Below, piece by piece: positions 1-12,364 of a stretch of DNA of 64,000 nucleotides. This DNA comes from Gaertneriomyces semiglobifer (Eukaryota; Chytridiomycota; Chytridiomycetes; Spizellomycetales; Spizellomycetaceae): assembly GCA_025558075.1 (NCBI GenBank), contig JAHLKF010000001.1, positions 992,001 through 1,056,000 on the forward strand. The letters are read 5' to 3'. Both the position numbers and the translations under genes were made by a program. The first letter of the stretch is position 1. Each line of letters begins with the position of its first letter. The notes beneath the pieces are model-generated. The model ran no database searches. It worked only from the letters and a program-made list of their open reading frames with translations, and had not been told where the DNA came from.

Positions 1-99
1 GGACTGTCTGCTACTATTTGTACACCTAGTGTGCGTGCGGTTCATCACGCAAATGCTGGTATTAATTGATGGAAATTCCTCTCTGTACTCATGTGGCTG

Positions 100-840
100 T
101 CAAAGCGCCTCTTTATGCCACAACGGCTCACGCAATTCATCGTCTCGCTGAATTTCAGGCATTGTTAAGACGGCCCCTACATTCTCTGGAGGATTAAGGT
201 CCAGTTTCTTCGCTCGTTTCCATCTCTCCAAGCGACTTAACCCAACACAAGGACCGTACTAGGAGCCCACGAGTTAGCAACCGAGTCTGGAAGACCGCAG
301 CCTGCTGGGACACGTCCTTCACCCTACCCCATAGTTCAAATCAAAATCACGCAACAACTTCAGCAATGACGGTCGGTCACTAAGGAGGTCTTTAATTGCT
401 TGGGAAACTACAGGAGCGGCTACCCCATACTATCAGGCACTCGGTCGACATTTAAAACGACATCCATGCCTCACGGACATACCCAGGTTTGACGTCTTTA
501 ACTTGACCTTCTCAGCATTGCTCTTCTGTGTGTCCTCAAGAGACGGGTTCACTTCAGCTATATCTACTGGTGCTTCATCTGGTGTTACGACTTCTTGGGG
601 TATCTTCTTTTTGCCATCTTTCCGAACTGGACCCTTCTTCTTTGTACTTTTAAAATCAGTGAGCTTTCGCTGCCCTAAGACAGTTGAGCTCTCCAAAGAA
701 GATGCGGATGAGCCCGCCGTAGCCTTCCTTCCACTAGCCCTTGTCTTCATGGTGCTCCTCGTTTGCAACGCTCTGCGCTGCGGGGGACGCTTGCGCTGCT
801 TTCCATCGCCGTTTTGAACACGCTCGCGCATCAGAGTCAT
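100..840 (-). CDS. POLD4: DNA polymerase delta subunit 4 (p12/Cdm1)
   Basis: Smallest accessory subunit of replicative DNA polymerase delta; it stabilises the complex and contacts PCNA in the nucleus. Exons read as complement(100..258, 328..419, 483..840), 202 aa. The conserved C-terminal core spans exons 2 and 3: a phase-0 join puts RDFDLNYG in front of YGPCVGLSRLERW, which matches the spacing of the animal FDL...YGPC block. The tail holds LNPPENV and a final WHKEAL. The basic N-terminus carries a PCNA-binding-like motif QRKLTDFKSTKK (residues 57-68). Start taken as the first Met (840); Met31 (750) is an alternative. It shares a 173-bp upstream region with UVRAG. Family identity rests on the C-terminal block; the long basic N-terminus is less conserved. 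Confidence 0.88.
637..672 (-). other. PIP-box/PIP-degron-like motif in POLD4
   Basis: Encodes QRKLTDFKSTKK: Gln at position 1, Leu at 4, Thr-Asp at 5-6, Phe at 7 and Lys at +4, which is nearly the Q-x-x-L-T-D-F-F-x-x-x-K/R degron consensus. The second aromatic residue is replaced by Lys. Inference: PCNA binding and possibly replication-coupled turnover. Confidence 0.55.
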
Positions 841-1013
841 GCGTGTGATCGATTACACAACTTAACAATGGCCTCATTCGAACGACCATGATACTTTTTG
901 GCAGAACGGCATTGCAGGCGACTAATGCGGATCCCGCAGGAGCAGGCAGATATTGCTGAGAGGAGGATGAGAATGCCGTTGGAGACTGGAAGCTGCTAGG
1001 TTGGCCTTGTCGC
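841..1013. promoter_or_regulatory. Bidirectional promoter region POLD4 / UVRAG
   Basis: 173 bp between the divergent start codons of POLD4 (-) and UVRAG (+). No TATA box or named element recognised; the promoter role is inferred from position only. Confidence 0.5.
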
Positions 1014-3362
1014 ATGTCCATCACCACCAACTTGATTCGACTGGTGCCTCAACCGCCACTCCACACGCCAATAGATCCTCAGGTCCTCAATTCCTGGGTC
1101 CTTGTCGAAGCACCATTGGCGCCTAAACGTCATGTTGAGATGAATGGAAAAGGCTCCGACTTGGAAGATCATGGTGGATATATCTCCGTGGTAAGGATGA
1201 TGTCCGTGTTATGCGCGCTCGTTGAAGCCGAGGTTCGATTTGATGATGTTTGCCCACATAGAGAACCGTTCGTCATATCAAACGTATACTTGCGAGGAAT
1301 TTGGTTGTTCCTCCTGCGGCTTCCACAGCTTATGCTCAATCTCCGATTTCCCGCACAAGCTCTCCTCCAACGTTTACACGCGAAGCGTCCTTTCATTCGG
1401 CGGATGCGTCCAGCCGGACACCGGCATCACGAAATAACTCCATCGACGGCGAAGACACCCATCCGCTACTGAATAAGAGGTTAGCATCTCATAGGCCGAC
1501 GAAGCGCACATTATCGTCGGCTAGCGCTGCTGAAAGGCTATTTCACGAAAAGCTCAACCGTGCCGTATGCGCGTCAACGCACCAACTGCCCACGTTATAT
1601 TACACCTTGAGTCGAAAGGGATCTTCAGACCATGACACACCATTCTATGTTAGCGAAATCTTGCCTCGCTCTTTAAACCCGTCATGGAATACTCTGGATC
1701 AAGAATCATATATAAGTCCAGCCCCATTGAGCGCCACATGTTTGACGATGCGTGTGCATGCCCGTCTACCTGGATGCGACAAAGTTCATACTGTCAAGGT
1801 GTTGTCGATTGATCTCTCCAAGTTAACGTATCTTGGAGAAGAGATATCGCAACGAATGGCGCCTTTCCCAACAAACACCATCATACTTTCGTTTATCGAT
1901 GGCTACTTTTCGGTTTGCAAGACGGATGCCGAGGTATACGCATACTCTTTGACGCTGAATTTGGCCGGACCTGACAGTCAAGGCTTGTTAGGAGTCGACG
2001 ACATCCAAGTACATGGGCAGCACGCCTCGCATTCCGCATGTACGGGAGCTCCCTCTCTGCATTGATCTACCGGCGAAAATACTAAGCTTCCTTGCAGGCA
2101 TTGTCGTCATATACCTGTGACTCCCTACACAGGTTGGTCTGATATCATCTTTCAACTCTTTCACCCACTTGCGATCTTACCTTATGCCGTATAGGATTGT
2201 GACTACGCAAAAGGCTATTAGTGACACCCGTCAGGAAGTAATAGACTGTTTTGCTAAGGCGATTCCATTGGAGGATTTACGGCGCAGGCGACTTGCGACA
2301 GTGAGTGGTAATTATTATCTCGTCGCAGTTTGGGCCATCTAAAACGGTACAATTCCCACAGCAGGTGGAGCGCGAGGAAGTGGTCTCGCGACTTCAGCTT
2401 TTGCGAACAAAAGTTTGTCAAGCCAGACAGGATATTGAGACGGGTAGGGCGGGATAGCCTCTGTTTAGTGTATTTCACGACCCACTGTCTTACCCCTTTC
2501 GACAGCGAAAAGTGAGCTCTCCACCGAAGCTGACTTGCGGAAAACAAGCGGCTTAGCCTTGGGCGCTGCCCAGTCAGCATTGTCTGCGGAACGCGCGGCG
2601 TTTGAAAATATACTCCAGGACATTGACCGTAAGAAATATGAAACTTTCTCCATACGGCAACGCATACGGCGGCGGCAGCGGAAATTGATACTTGAAGTTT
2701 CCGACATATTTCGACTGTCTCCGGTAGAGTAGTTAACTATGGTTGTTCCATGAACAACGCTAACGATTACGCCACTAGATACCCGATCAGCCTCTATCGT
2801 TTACCATCCGGGATGTTCATCTGCCAAACTCCGAGTTCACTGGCGAGTTGGTCCTTTGGTTCTGCGGTTCCTAAGCCATAACGTCTAATACACCTTGCAG
2901 GAGCGGATGATGAGAAAGTGGCGACTGCGCTTGGGTTTACCTGCCACCTGACTTCGTTAATAGCTTATTACCTTGAACTTCCATTGCGATACCCTATCAA
3001 AGCTATGTCCTCGAGGTCAACCATTACTGATCTCATTTCGGAACATTTTGCCGGGAATAAAGAGTAATGCTGGTGACGTTAAGGATACGGGGCATCTACT
3101 GACACAAGTTGATCGCGCAGATTCCCGTTGTATGCAAGAGGAATGGAACGAATTCGATTTGAGTACGCCGTATTCTTATTGAACAAGGATATTGAGCAGG
3201 TGGGCTGAACCTAACCTCAGCACTTGCTAAGCCATCATGATATTGAACCGTGTCTTGGCGAATCAGATCATGCATCACCTCGGCCTGACTGTGAGGAATC
3301 TGCGCAATACGCTCCCGAATCTGAAACAAACGATTGCCGCGATCGAGGCGTGGGAAGTATGA
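1014..3362 (+). CDS. UVRAG: UVRAG/VPS38-like subunit of the class III PI3-kinase complex II
   Basis: Partner of Vps34-Vps15-Beclin 1/Atg6 on endosomes, acting in vacuolar sorting and autophagosome maturation. Exons: 1014..1190, 1262..2008, 2133..2300, 2365..2443, 2506..2723, 2779..2842, 2901..3063, 3121..3199, 3267..3362; 596 aa. Order: a short VRHIKRILARNL block; a C2-like domain around residues 165-285 (FYVSEILPRSLNPSW); a coiled coil around 340-460; and the UVRAG/Atg14 C-terminal domain with VHLPNSEF, LPLRYPIKAMSSRSTI, FEYAVFLLNKDIEQ and VRNLRNTLPNLKQ. The intron after 2842 fits best as GC-AG (G|GCGAGT). A GT donor at about 2865 would insert seven extra residues in a block that aligns well with animal UVRAG without them. 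The exon 2/3 join (2008/2133) is the least certain. Confidence 0.88.
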
Positions 3363-3697
3363 ATCACGCTACCCGTTGCTGCGTTCATAAAGTCACTTTC
3401 GCAATGCGGCGATGCAGGATGCAGGTTGGGAAGGAGTGGGGACACAAATATTGTTGTCACGAATGTGGCTTTTCAGCCCATGCCATGGGACGCGGCCAAG
3501 AACCTCGACGTGATGACAACGGGTCCGCATGTACTAAACGCGGACAGGCTGTACGCTACTTCTCCAACCTGTATAATGTCTGCAACTGAAGAAGCACCTT
3601 ACGACGTCGTTCCCCGCACCATCATACGTGTAATACTTGAGGAGAAAATACGAAGATAGTCCAAAGCGTCCTAACGCGCACATATGTGAAAATAAAT
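3363..3697. other. Convergent 3' intergenic stretch
   Basis: 335 bp between the stops of UVRAG (+) and the lipase (-). Short open frames on the plus strand here have no recognisable protein similarity. Nothing else seen. Confidence 0.5.
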
Positions 3698-6600
3698 CTA
3701 GAACTGGAACTGTTGTGTCTTCATCGCCACCGAGAGGGCTTGTAATGAGCGCTCGTAACTCTGCGGAGAACTGAATACGGCAAACCAGTCAGGTCATGCG
3801 AAGCTACAATAGAAGTTCCAGCGTTCGGCGAGTAACTTACTGGTCGATGAACATTGTTCGTGAAAATGTAAACTCTGAAAATGCGACCTCTACGTCGTCC
3901 ACTCGGTGTACCGTTAATGCTGTGGGCATGTTGGCCCGCGAGGCCTCCATGTCGCATGGTTCAGATGCGAGCGGTCCAATTGATGCGTCTGCAATTGGCG
4001 TCGTCGCGTCTAGCCAATACCTAATTCAACTGTGAGCAACGAAGTATTACAGCGACTTCGAGTGTAAACGGAACTCACACACAACCGGGTGGGTATAACT
4101 TTTCGGCGCGCATATCGGCTCGCAATGTCTTCAACAAGCCCCAGTACCATAACTCGTCCTCGTGCTCAGCACCAGTCATGCCTGTCGGATAGTTCTTGAA
4201 GACACCTAGCACTTTGCCGATAACTCGCTCTGCCAATCCTTTTTCATTGCACAGATTCACAGCCACATTTCTGAAATCGCGAATGAGGCCAAGCGAAAGG
4301 CACGGCACAACATCATGACCTGCACGAGCCATTTGTTACTATATCGATTTGTGCTGGCAAATGTAAACAAGCACATACGATAAATCACAGTGGTTATCAA
4401 ATCCATATATTCGCTGGACAAGTCCAAGGTCATCACAGCAGGCGATCCCTAAGTTGATGGAATAAATCGTAAGCCCCAAGTGTTTCTTCGTAAGCAAACG
4501 TAGGGAACTTACATAAACATAGCAGTGCAGAGGCCGATGAGGCAAGTCCCGTTCGGTGTTGGTGAAGAACTCAACCTCGCCACTTTCATTTATTACTTGT
4601 TTGCACCAGATGAGGGCAAGGAGCGCTGCTACGCCTCCTCCCAGACTATGTCCAGTTAAAACAAGACTGAACGTCGGGTGTTTGTTCAGCGCGTCAATGA
4701 CTGCATCGCGAACAGGGCCCGTCGCAATCTTTTCCGCAGAAGCGAGCATGCCTGCATGCACTTTTCCCTCATGTCCGTCTGGTGTCGTATATGCGGCGTA
4801 ATTGCTGGTTAGGTCCTGTGCATCGCAATTTAATATCCGTAGGCAAAACGATCATATGGCATTGACTTACAGTAATCAAATCAGAAAAGCCCAACGTGCC
4901 TCGTAGACTAACGACAACTGCTTTTGTGTGAGCATCCACAGCCACATAATGTACGGGTGCTATGAGTGCTGGTGGATGCAAAGCACTGGGATTCCGGAAA
5001 GACGAGCTGATGATGTGTTCGACCGATAGATTTGTATGAAACGCAAAGCTTTGGTGGTTATGATGCTCTTGACAGTTCTCGATCAGCAAGTCTCGCGCCT
5101 TGCCGATGCTTCAGTTGCAGTTAGCACCTGATTCTCCGAACGCGTTATGATCATTTGGCGACGTACCCTAAAATCTTCAGAAAATTCGTGCCGTACGCTC
5201 CGCTCGCAAATCGAACATATCGGGATATCTTTTCGAATTTGGCGCCCTGTGAGCTCTGTGGGACATCGTGTACCACGAGAGGGCCTAAGGATGTCGGACG
5301 TTCTGTATGCTTCGGTGACACTGGCTTGGATACTGGCGATTGACTTTCCCATTTGGGTGAAGGAAGTACGTTATCAAAGTCTCGACCAATCTTCACCGAC
5401 TCGAGCATGCGTAAGACTTTCACGACTTGTGCATGGTCCAAATGTTGAGGAGCTGACTGCCCTGAGCGCGTTCGCCGTCTGCCAGATCCCGGAGTAACGG
5501 AACCATGCCTGCTGCGTCCGATGAATTCTGAGCTCGCTCCTCTCTCCCAGCAATCACCATCGACGAACCCGGAATCTTCACGTACAACCGGATAAGGTGG
5601 ACCAGAACCGTGATCAACATCCGGGTGCCGTCGTCCCAGCCACGACAGCCGCTCTGGATTCGACATGCGCCTTGCATCCAGCGCATCCATAAATGGTATT
5701 CTAGGGGACGCACACTGGGACGGCTGCGGAGAATGTTGCGATGAATGTACGGTGATGCTTGCAACGCTCGCTAGCCCCGCCCTGTCGATATTCGAAGATC
5801 CGTATCGCTCCGTGCTCATGGCTCGTGTTTGATCCTCGTTGGGCAGCTTGCGTACATGCACATGTCCTTCAAAGACGGTGGCGAGCTTCAAAGACTTCCG
5901 CCATCTCCTTCTGTTGAGGTACTGGAGGCAACAATATGCCTATTTAAATGATCGTCAGCTCGTCACTTCGGCCATATTACTGGGATTGGGTGGCTACGGC
6001 GAAGACTTACTGTTAGTGCCTTTGTGATTTGGCCAAGAGCAGATACTCGTCCGTACGTCGATGATATGGCCACATCGTCCTCAGTGCCTTCTAGTTCTTT
6101 CTTAACCAGGCATACGAAAGCAGCGAGCGCTTTGGACGTCTCGGTTTCGCCAAACAGCCCATCCAACACCTGGACACATTCTTCTGCGGCCTAGGGGGTC
6201 ATAATTCACTCCAAATTCAGCCTTTGTGCACATGATAGGGTATCCAAAACTAACTTTCTTACGTTTAACGAGAAGCGGATGGTGGACGAGGCCAGATGGA
6301 ATGTTGTATGCGTCAGAAGCTCAGCTAATGAGAAGACGTTGTGGACCACATATACTCCGGCAAGTGTGTACTTGTCCAGGACTCGAAAGAAAGAAACGCT
6401 GTCGCTCTTTCCCCGCCCAATAGCCAGTAGGTGCAGCGTACGTGCCGAGGAGATTGCCGTGACCATCGCTCGCCTCGTGATGCCAAGTGAGGTGGAAGCG
6501 GAAAACTTGAGCGATTCACATACAGCTTCCACCATGATTGAAGTGAGTCGTAATGATACTCTTGCTGCGGAAGAAACCTTGCTAACGACCGCGGCCACCT

Positions 6601-6850
6601 TCTTATTCAGCAAAGGAGGGTGATTGTGATGAAGCAACGCTTGCGCAGAAGTAGGGGAGTGAAGGACAAGCTCGCCAGATCCCATCGGACCACTATATGT
6701 TACTCTTGTTTTCGCATCTTCAGAGGCCTCGTTTGCCCCTCCTTGCACAATGAGCTGAACGGTAGGAAGCGGATCCTCACCAAGTGGGGTTTCCGTCTCA
6801 TCAAAGTATAAATAGTCGTCATCCTCGTCGAACACCGCGGAGTCGTGCAT
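3698..6850 (-). CDS. Class 3 lipase, sn-1 diacylglycerol lipase-like
   Basis: Predicted membrane-associated lipase of the alpha/beta-hydrolase class-3 family, in the fungal DAG-lipase-like group. Exons: complement(3698..3770, 3841..4020, 4079..4319, 4379..4448, 4513..4815, 4871..5108, 5167..5921, 6011..6190, 6263..6850); 875 aa. The N-terminal third holds the conserved LFGETETSKALAAFVCLVKKEL block. A Ser-rich insert (about 280-480) precedes the hydrolase core: VRFASGAYG, VVSLRGTLGFSDLITDLT, the nucleophile elbow GHSLGGG (Ser about 644), GSPAVMTLD, HDVVPCLSLG and ELYPPG-like LYPPGC. The C-terminus (FSEFTFSRTMFIDH, PQSYERSLQAL) is typical of the group. Every junction keeps frame. Substrate is inferred from the family. 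Confidence 0.88.
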
Positions 6851-7575
6851 AGTGACACTACTACCAGCGTACTAAAAGTAACAAAACAAGTACTAAATGT
6901 GCAACTTTCTCGACGTACGCCCGGCGCAGCTCGAAGGCTTCAAGCGTTACCTTTCCAGCTTCCACACACCCAAAACCTGCTGGCTGCTGTTCGACCCCAC
7001 CCACACTAATGCTGCTAGTTATATAGATACTGTGCTCAACTACACTGGAACAAAAAAACAGAACAACGGGAGCCACCGTTCAGTATCCCCGTTCCCCGCC
7101 AAAGGCCATCACAGGTCGTAATAAATTGCTGAAAACCCGTCGTCGAAGGGCGTTGTCCGAGATGAGGGTCTTTCACGCGTTGGACGGACAGCGATAACAC
7201 AACTTAACGCGACAATTAGGTAATAACTCCGCCACCCGCGGACGCCTCGCATCGCTGGCATCAGCGACTATGTGAAGATTATGAAGGGCATACATAACAT
7301 AACGTTCAGTCTGTACACACGGAAACACACGACGTTCTACATGTACAGCGAGGATGTAATGCGCATGCAAGTATCGAGGTTACGTTCAAATAATGCGGTG
7401 CCATTGGACTTACAAGCAAGGAACCGGTCTGCACGAGGAATGGTAATTGCCATTACATGCTCTCACGTGCCTGTCACGTGCAAGCACGTGCGCTCGCAAA
7501 GGTCGCTCAAACAGCCCAAAAGTGCGAGGTTTTTGAACTTTTTGATGAACCATTGACGATAGGATAAGAGTCAAA
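6851..7575. other. Divergent intergenic region lipase / MRI1
   Basis: 725 bp holding the upstream regions of the lipase (-) and MRI1 (+). A TATATAG-like run lies near 7020, about 170 bp upstream of the lipase start. The main feature is the CACGTG cluster listed separately. No convincing gene. Confidence 0.5.
7464..7490. promoter_or_regulatory. Triple CACGTG E-box cluster upstream of MRI1
   Basis: Three perfect CACGTG palindromes at 7464-7469, 7475-7480 and 7485-7490, two of them preceded by T (TCACGTG). They sit 86-112 bp before the MRI1 start. In yeasts TCACGTG is the Cbf1-Met4-Met28 site of sulfur amino-acid genes, and MRI1 acts in methionine salvage. The factor is inferred; the boxes are direct observation. 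Confidence 0.7.
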
Positions 7576-9060
7576 ATGGTGTCCGAGGAAGCCGCCAGAA
7601 CACTTGAAGCCATTCGCTACGATAGTGGTAAGCGTTTTTAGACCACATGCAGGTGTTGCGGTGAAGACGTCGCCTTATGACCATCCGGCTCTTTGGCAGG
7701 GTCTCTGGAGGTTCTGGACCAGCTCCTTCTTCCATTTGAAAGTACCTACGAGCCTGTCCGCAACGCACATGAAGGCCATGAGGTAATTAAGTCGATGAAG
7801 GTGCGGGGAGGTAATGTGCGGACCTTGGAATGCTCGAACGCTCCATGCTTGGCGGTTGCTCACCAGGCCTGATAATCGCTATAGCTCCTGCCATTGCCAT
7901 CGTCGCAGCGCTGTCTCTCGCGGTGGAAATGCATTCTCTTTTGAAAAGCGGCGCTTCCGGGACCGCTGCTGATGTGCGCGCTTTGATCCACTCCAAGCTC
8001 GAGTATCTGAAGACTTCTAGACCAACCGCCGTGAACCTTTTTGAAGCAGCCGCGCGATTGGACGCGCTGGCCGAGAGTGCTGCTAATCGGCCGGAGGCTA
8101 CATCCGAAACTGTGGCGAAAGAATATATCGCTGCTGCGGAATACATGCTTCAGCAAGATGTCGCCGACAACCGCAGCATCGGACAATTTGGAGCCGAGTT
8201 CGTAATGGCAAACAAGCCAGCATCCCACGATACTGTACAGATCTTAACGCATTGCAACACCGGCAGCCTGGCTACCGCGGGCTGGGTGAGTTTTTCTTCT
8301 GTGCTGACTCAGTTGCTGAATGGATTACTCATTGGCGTTTTCTCAGGGTACAGCGCTCGGGATCGTCCGTGATTTGCACCAACGTGGCGCCCTTTCCCAT
8401 GCATACTGCACCGAAACCAGACCCTACAATCAAGGTTCACGTCTCACGGCGTATGAGCTTGTGTATGAGAATATCCCCGCCACCCTAGTCTGTGACAGCA
8501 TGGCATCCGCACTTCTGTCGAAAAAGCCTGTCACGGCTATCATTGTAGGCGCCGACCGGTAATTACTTGTGTTCGCAGCTGGTCTTACCTTTTTGATCTC
8601 AACGTTTCGTGTAGGGTGGCGGCCAATGGGGACACCGCCAACAAGATTGGAACATACCAGTTGGCTATTACGGCCAAACATCATGGGGTCATGTTTTTGG
8701 TAGCTGCGCCGTCTACCTCCATTGATTTAGATACGGCATCTGGGGACCACATCACCATTGAAGAGCGGGCAGCTTCCGAGGTAGTCCAGATTCGTGGTAA
8801 ACCCATCGCAGCCGGGAGCGAGACGGGCAAAAAGGACTCGAGCATAGTCCATATTGCTGCGCCAGGCATCAATGTTTGGAATCCTGCCTTTGATGTACGT
8901 ATGCTATTTGTTCCAACATCGCTGTCCATTCTGATCTCATTCCTGCTTCTAGATTACCCCTGCGGCTTTGATTACAGGCATTGTAACGGAAAAGGGCGTC
9001 TGCGTAAAAGCACCCGGGCAAAGCACCTTTGACTTGCGGACTTTTTTGGCAAATATATAG
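7576..9060 (+). CDS. MRI1: Methylthioribose-1-phosphate isomerase
   Basis: Converts 5-methylthioribose-1-phosphate to methylthioribulose-1-phosphate in the methionine salvage pathway (eIF2B alpha/beta/delta-like fold, cytosol). Exons: 7576..7627, 7700..7810, 7885..8285, 8347..8558, 8615..8894, 8953..9060; 387 aa, close to the usual size. It starts [18 protein letters not shown] and continues with [38 protein letters not shown], the active-site Cys region [19 protein letters not shown] and the Asp region [22 protein letters not shown]. The C-terminus has [21 protein letters not shown]. Only 73 bp separate its stop from the convergent UBP14 stop. The three upstream CACGTG boxes suggest sulfur-responsive control (inference). 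Confidence 0.95.
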
Positions 9061-9133
9061 ACATTCATAGCATAGGTAGTTAGTGTGGAGCACATCTTGC
9101 GATAAGTATTAACCGAGCCCTCAAGCTGAGATA

Positions 9134-12129
9134 TTAAGCAACACGACTATATATGTACATATACGCTTCTCCAATGGCCTTGCTAATGTCAGGCACCTCC
9201 ACGACTTTGTTGTCATTATACAATGCCCATCGACCGTCACGGTAACAGTGAGCCACGTAATGGCCACAGTGTGTGGAAGTACCTTTATGGGAAACGAAAG
9301 CAGTTAATCGATACTTTGCAGGTCGGGTATCAGTCACGGATGAAGGTTCGGCTGAGGTCTCGTCCGTATCCATAGCATCAGCATGACTGAACAGCCAGTC
9401 CACTGCGCGTTCCATGTTGTTTCCCTATCATCAAATTATTATGAGAATGCTTTCTTGTGAGCTTTCTGACGTCAACAGTCAAAGTGATGAACACACCGTC
9501 TCCGTGAGAGCACGCTTAGCTTGCGCGGGGGTAAAGCCCATGTCAGCCAACTGCTGTATATCCGAGTTAGAGGCCGCAGCTACACCAGCACTGGAGGCCG
9601 CGAGCGGCGTATCAATATCTACAGAGGTATACATGAGGTCGCACATCAACCACGAAAAACAAACAGCGTAATCTAACCTGGGTCGTCCATGTGTTCGAAA
9701 AGCCAATTCATAGCAACCTCAGCTCCGTTGTTGCCTGTGGCCAAGAGGGCTTTTTTACAACGAATTTCCGGGAAGCCCATGCTCATCAATTGCTGTAGGG
9801 CGCCGTCGTCAACTTGCGGGCTGGTCGCATCCGATTCTAGAGTTTACGAGTTTAGCACGGCTCAAGTCGTGTGTCTGGAAAACGCTCGTCGTACCGTCGG
9901 TATTCTCTGCAAAAAGCTCCTCGTTTTCCTGATGACCATGACCGCGCAGCCTTTCAAGATCTAGTTCCAACGGCGCGTTGATTTGCGCCGCTGAAGGTGT
10001 CGTTTAGTCCAACAAGAACAAGAAACACATGTAATAAGCGAATCACAGCTACGTACTCAACTTTTCCGTAACCCAGTCGGCTCCAAGCACAAATCTACTC
10101 ATGGTGCAGACAAGTATTTCGGGGAAAGTCTTGAACCTGGTAGTACTACAGCAAGGTTACAATCAAAGCCTTCGTCCCGCGGGCAGGAACCAGTCTTACT
10201 ATGATGCTTGAACATCGCACTTGTCGTGAGGACACTTGTAGTCTCGAATATCGTCACTGAAAACTGTCGCCAGACACTCTTGAAAATCGACAGGCTCGAA
10301 CTGTGCACTCTTGAGTGTGTCATCCGTGCCGGAAGGTTGTTCTTTTTTCTTGGCAGGGACGCGGAGCGTCAGTGAGCTGCTTCCCTCTGTCCCGTAGCGC
10401 ACGCGTTCACACTGTAGACATTGGAGACGTTGCTCAAGAGAGAACTTGAAATTGGAAGCGACATCGGACCCGGTGCTACGCTCCTTTTGTTCAATTAGAC
10501 TCGTGATATGCTGGAAAAACTCTTGTGCATCCTGTAGAACAATGTTATTCTGACGACATCAGTGCGCGGGAGATTATGCACTAAAGGGTACCTGTTGCCT
10601 CATCGTAGAGAATTCCGGGTGGCCTTTACCAACCAACGCTTTAAACATCGCTGGCGTAATACCTTCTTGGCCACGACGCTCCCCATCCCCATCTAGAACC
10701 TCCTTAGGTTGCGAATATCTTCCGCTTAATAAGCCGTCAGCAAGCTTCGCCATTTGGCACTGGAAGCACTGCGCTGGCCGTTCGTAGCAGTTAGCCACAT
10801 GATGCGCCATAGAGTTGTATCGCCTCTGAAAGGGTTCCAAAGCAAATAGGGCTTGCAACACGGATGCCATGTAACAGCTGTTCCCAAGGTTCTTCATTCC
10901 AGTGTAGCCCGGACCAAACAAGGGTTCCAGCATTTTTCCGTCTTCAGTGGTCATGCTGAAGTCAAACTTCAAGTTTTGCTCCACTTGCAGTTCTGTTAGA
11001 CTCTTTTCGGTCTTTTGTTGTTGCGCGATATTGATGCCAAAGTTCGCAAGGTGCTTTCCAAGTTGAGGATCCACGCGTTCCTCTCCGCAATCATAACAGA
11101 AGACATCTTGCCAAATGATTGGAAGTCAGCCAGACGGTTTTACCAGTTGATCACAGCTCGACGATACCTGCAGTCCCTTCAGGCGTGATTGTTCCCAGCT
11201 TTACAGCTACGGGGTGCTTGCATGAATCATAGTGTGCAAGACCGTGTCCATTGCCTCCTACGCCTCCATATTGCTGCCGCCCGCAGCCCAGATTGCCGCA
11301 AGTTAAGCAAAGCCATAAGTTATCCTTCAGTTCACACTGATTGCAGTGCGCTAGGGCTGAGAACGGTGTTAATAGCGACATCGTTTGTGGATAGCCAGCC
11401 AATTGTTCACAAACCTTGGGCCTCCAATGGACGCTTTTCTCCTTGCTCCAGATTCTGAGTATGAGCACAACTGACTATTTCCTCCTGCCAGGCTTTGACC
11501 TCCGACTGCTTTTTTGCGGACAGGGCGGTCATCACGGAGGCGATGACTTGCGCAAGCTATTATCAGACGAGGTTAGAAAGGCTGTAGCTGTGTGGCAAAG
11601 CAAACTACAATCGAACCGGCTCAGTCGTCGGATCCAGCTCTGCTTGTCCACATTCATAGCATTTGGGAGTAGTAATGAAATCGAACAAGTCTTCATCTCG
11701 CTCTTCTTCAATGGCAAGCTTCGTAATCTTTGCAGGCGGTTCACTCCCATCTCTCTGCGCGAGAGCAACGGATCAGTAAAGCGCGAGCGTAGAATCTGAC
11801 AAGCCTAACCGGCGGTAGTTGCACGTACCTGCTTGGGTTTCGCGATGCGCTTGATGTTGAGGACAATCGGATGCTTGGTTTTGCGATAGTGCAGTTGCGC
11901 ATGTTGCCGCTCGTTATGCAAGCATCCGCCGTTAAAACAACTCAAACAAACGTCAATGCCTTGCGATAAATCCTGCGGACACAGCTTTTTAATCAAGATC
12001 CGGCTGGCCGGAACGATGTGGCAGCCGAACCTGGGAATCAAAGCACAAAGTGCACTCTTCCTTATAAACCTCACTGGAAGCCGTTGCTGGAGCCAATCTC
12101 GCCGCACTTATATGTGCGCAGGTAGCCAT
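9134..12129 (-). CDS. UBP14: Ubiquitin C-terminal hydrolase, UBP14/USP5 (isopeptidase T) type
   Basis: Disassembles free, unanchored polyubiquitin chains for the proteasome system. Exons: complement(9134..9424, 9497..9618, 9678..9836, 9895..9990, 10057..10145, 10200..10531, 10592..11106, 11168..11356, 11415..11556, 11617..11754, 11829..11972, 12031..12129); 771 aa. Domains in order: a variant zinc finger ([22 protein letters not shown]); the ZnF-UBP domain ([30 protein letters not shown]); the Cys box [19 protein letters not shown] (Cys about 315) and [10 protein letters not shown]; two UBA domains inserted in the catalytic core ([11 protein letters not shown] and [11 protein letters not shown]); and the His box [15 protein letters not shown]. 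This arrangement is diagnostic for USP5/USP13/UBP14. Start Met fits the animal N-terminus; upstream in-frame Mets were not used. Confidence 0.95.
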
Positions 12130-12364
12130 CTTGCAGATTACTCTGCGGATCTTATTTGTATCTTTATAATGTGTAGTGGCAGTTTCTGCAGAACGCGCGT
12201 CTGGAAGACAAGGGCGAAATATAAACAAGGGCTTTTGCCAAAGCAGTATTTACAAGGAAGCAGCATATCATAGAATAAGTCGCAACAATGCAAGGCAGCA
12301 CGCAGTCCGGGAACGGATGTGCATTGCTATTTGTGCGCAGCGGACGCCACGCTTAGGCAAGATG

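Noticed and set aside
3224..3659. Open frames on the plus strand after UVRAG
   Set aside because: They overlap the last UVRAG exon or its 3' flank in other frames and show no family features or splice logic.
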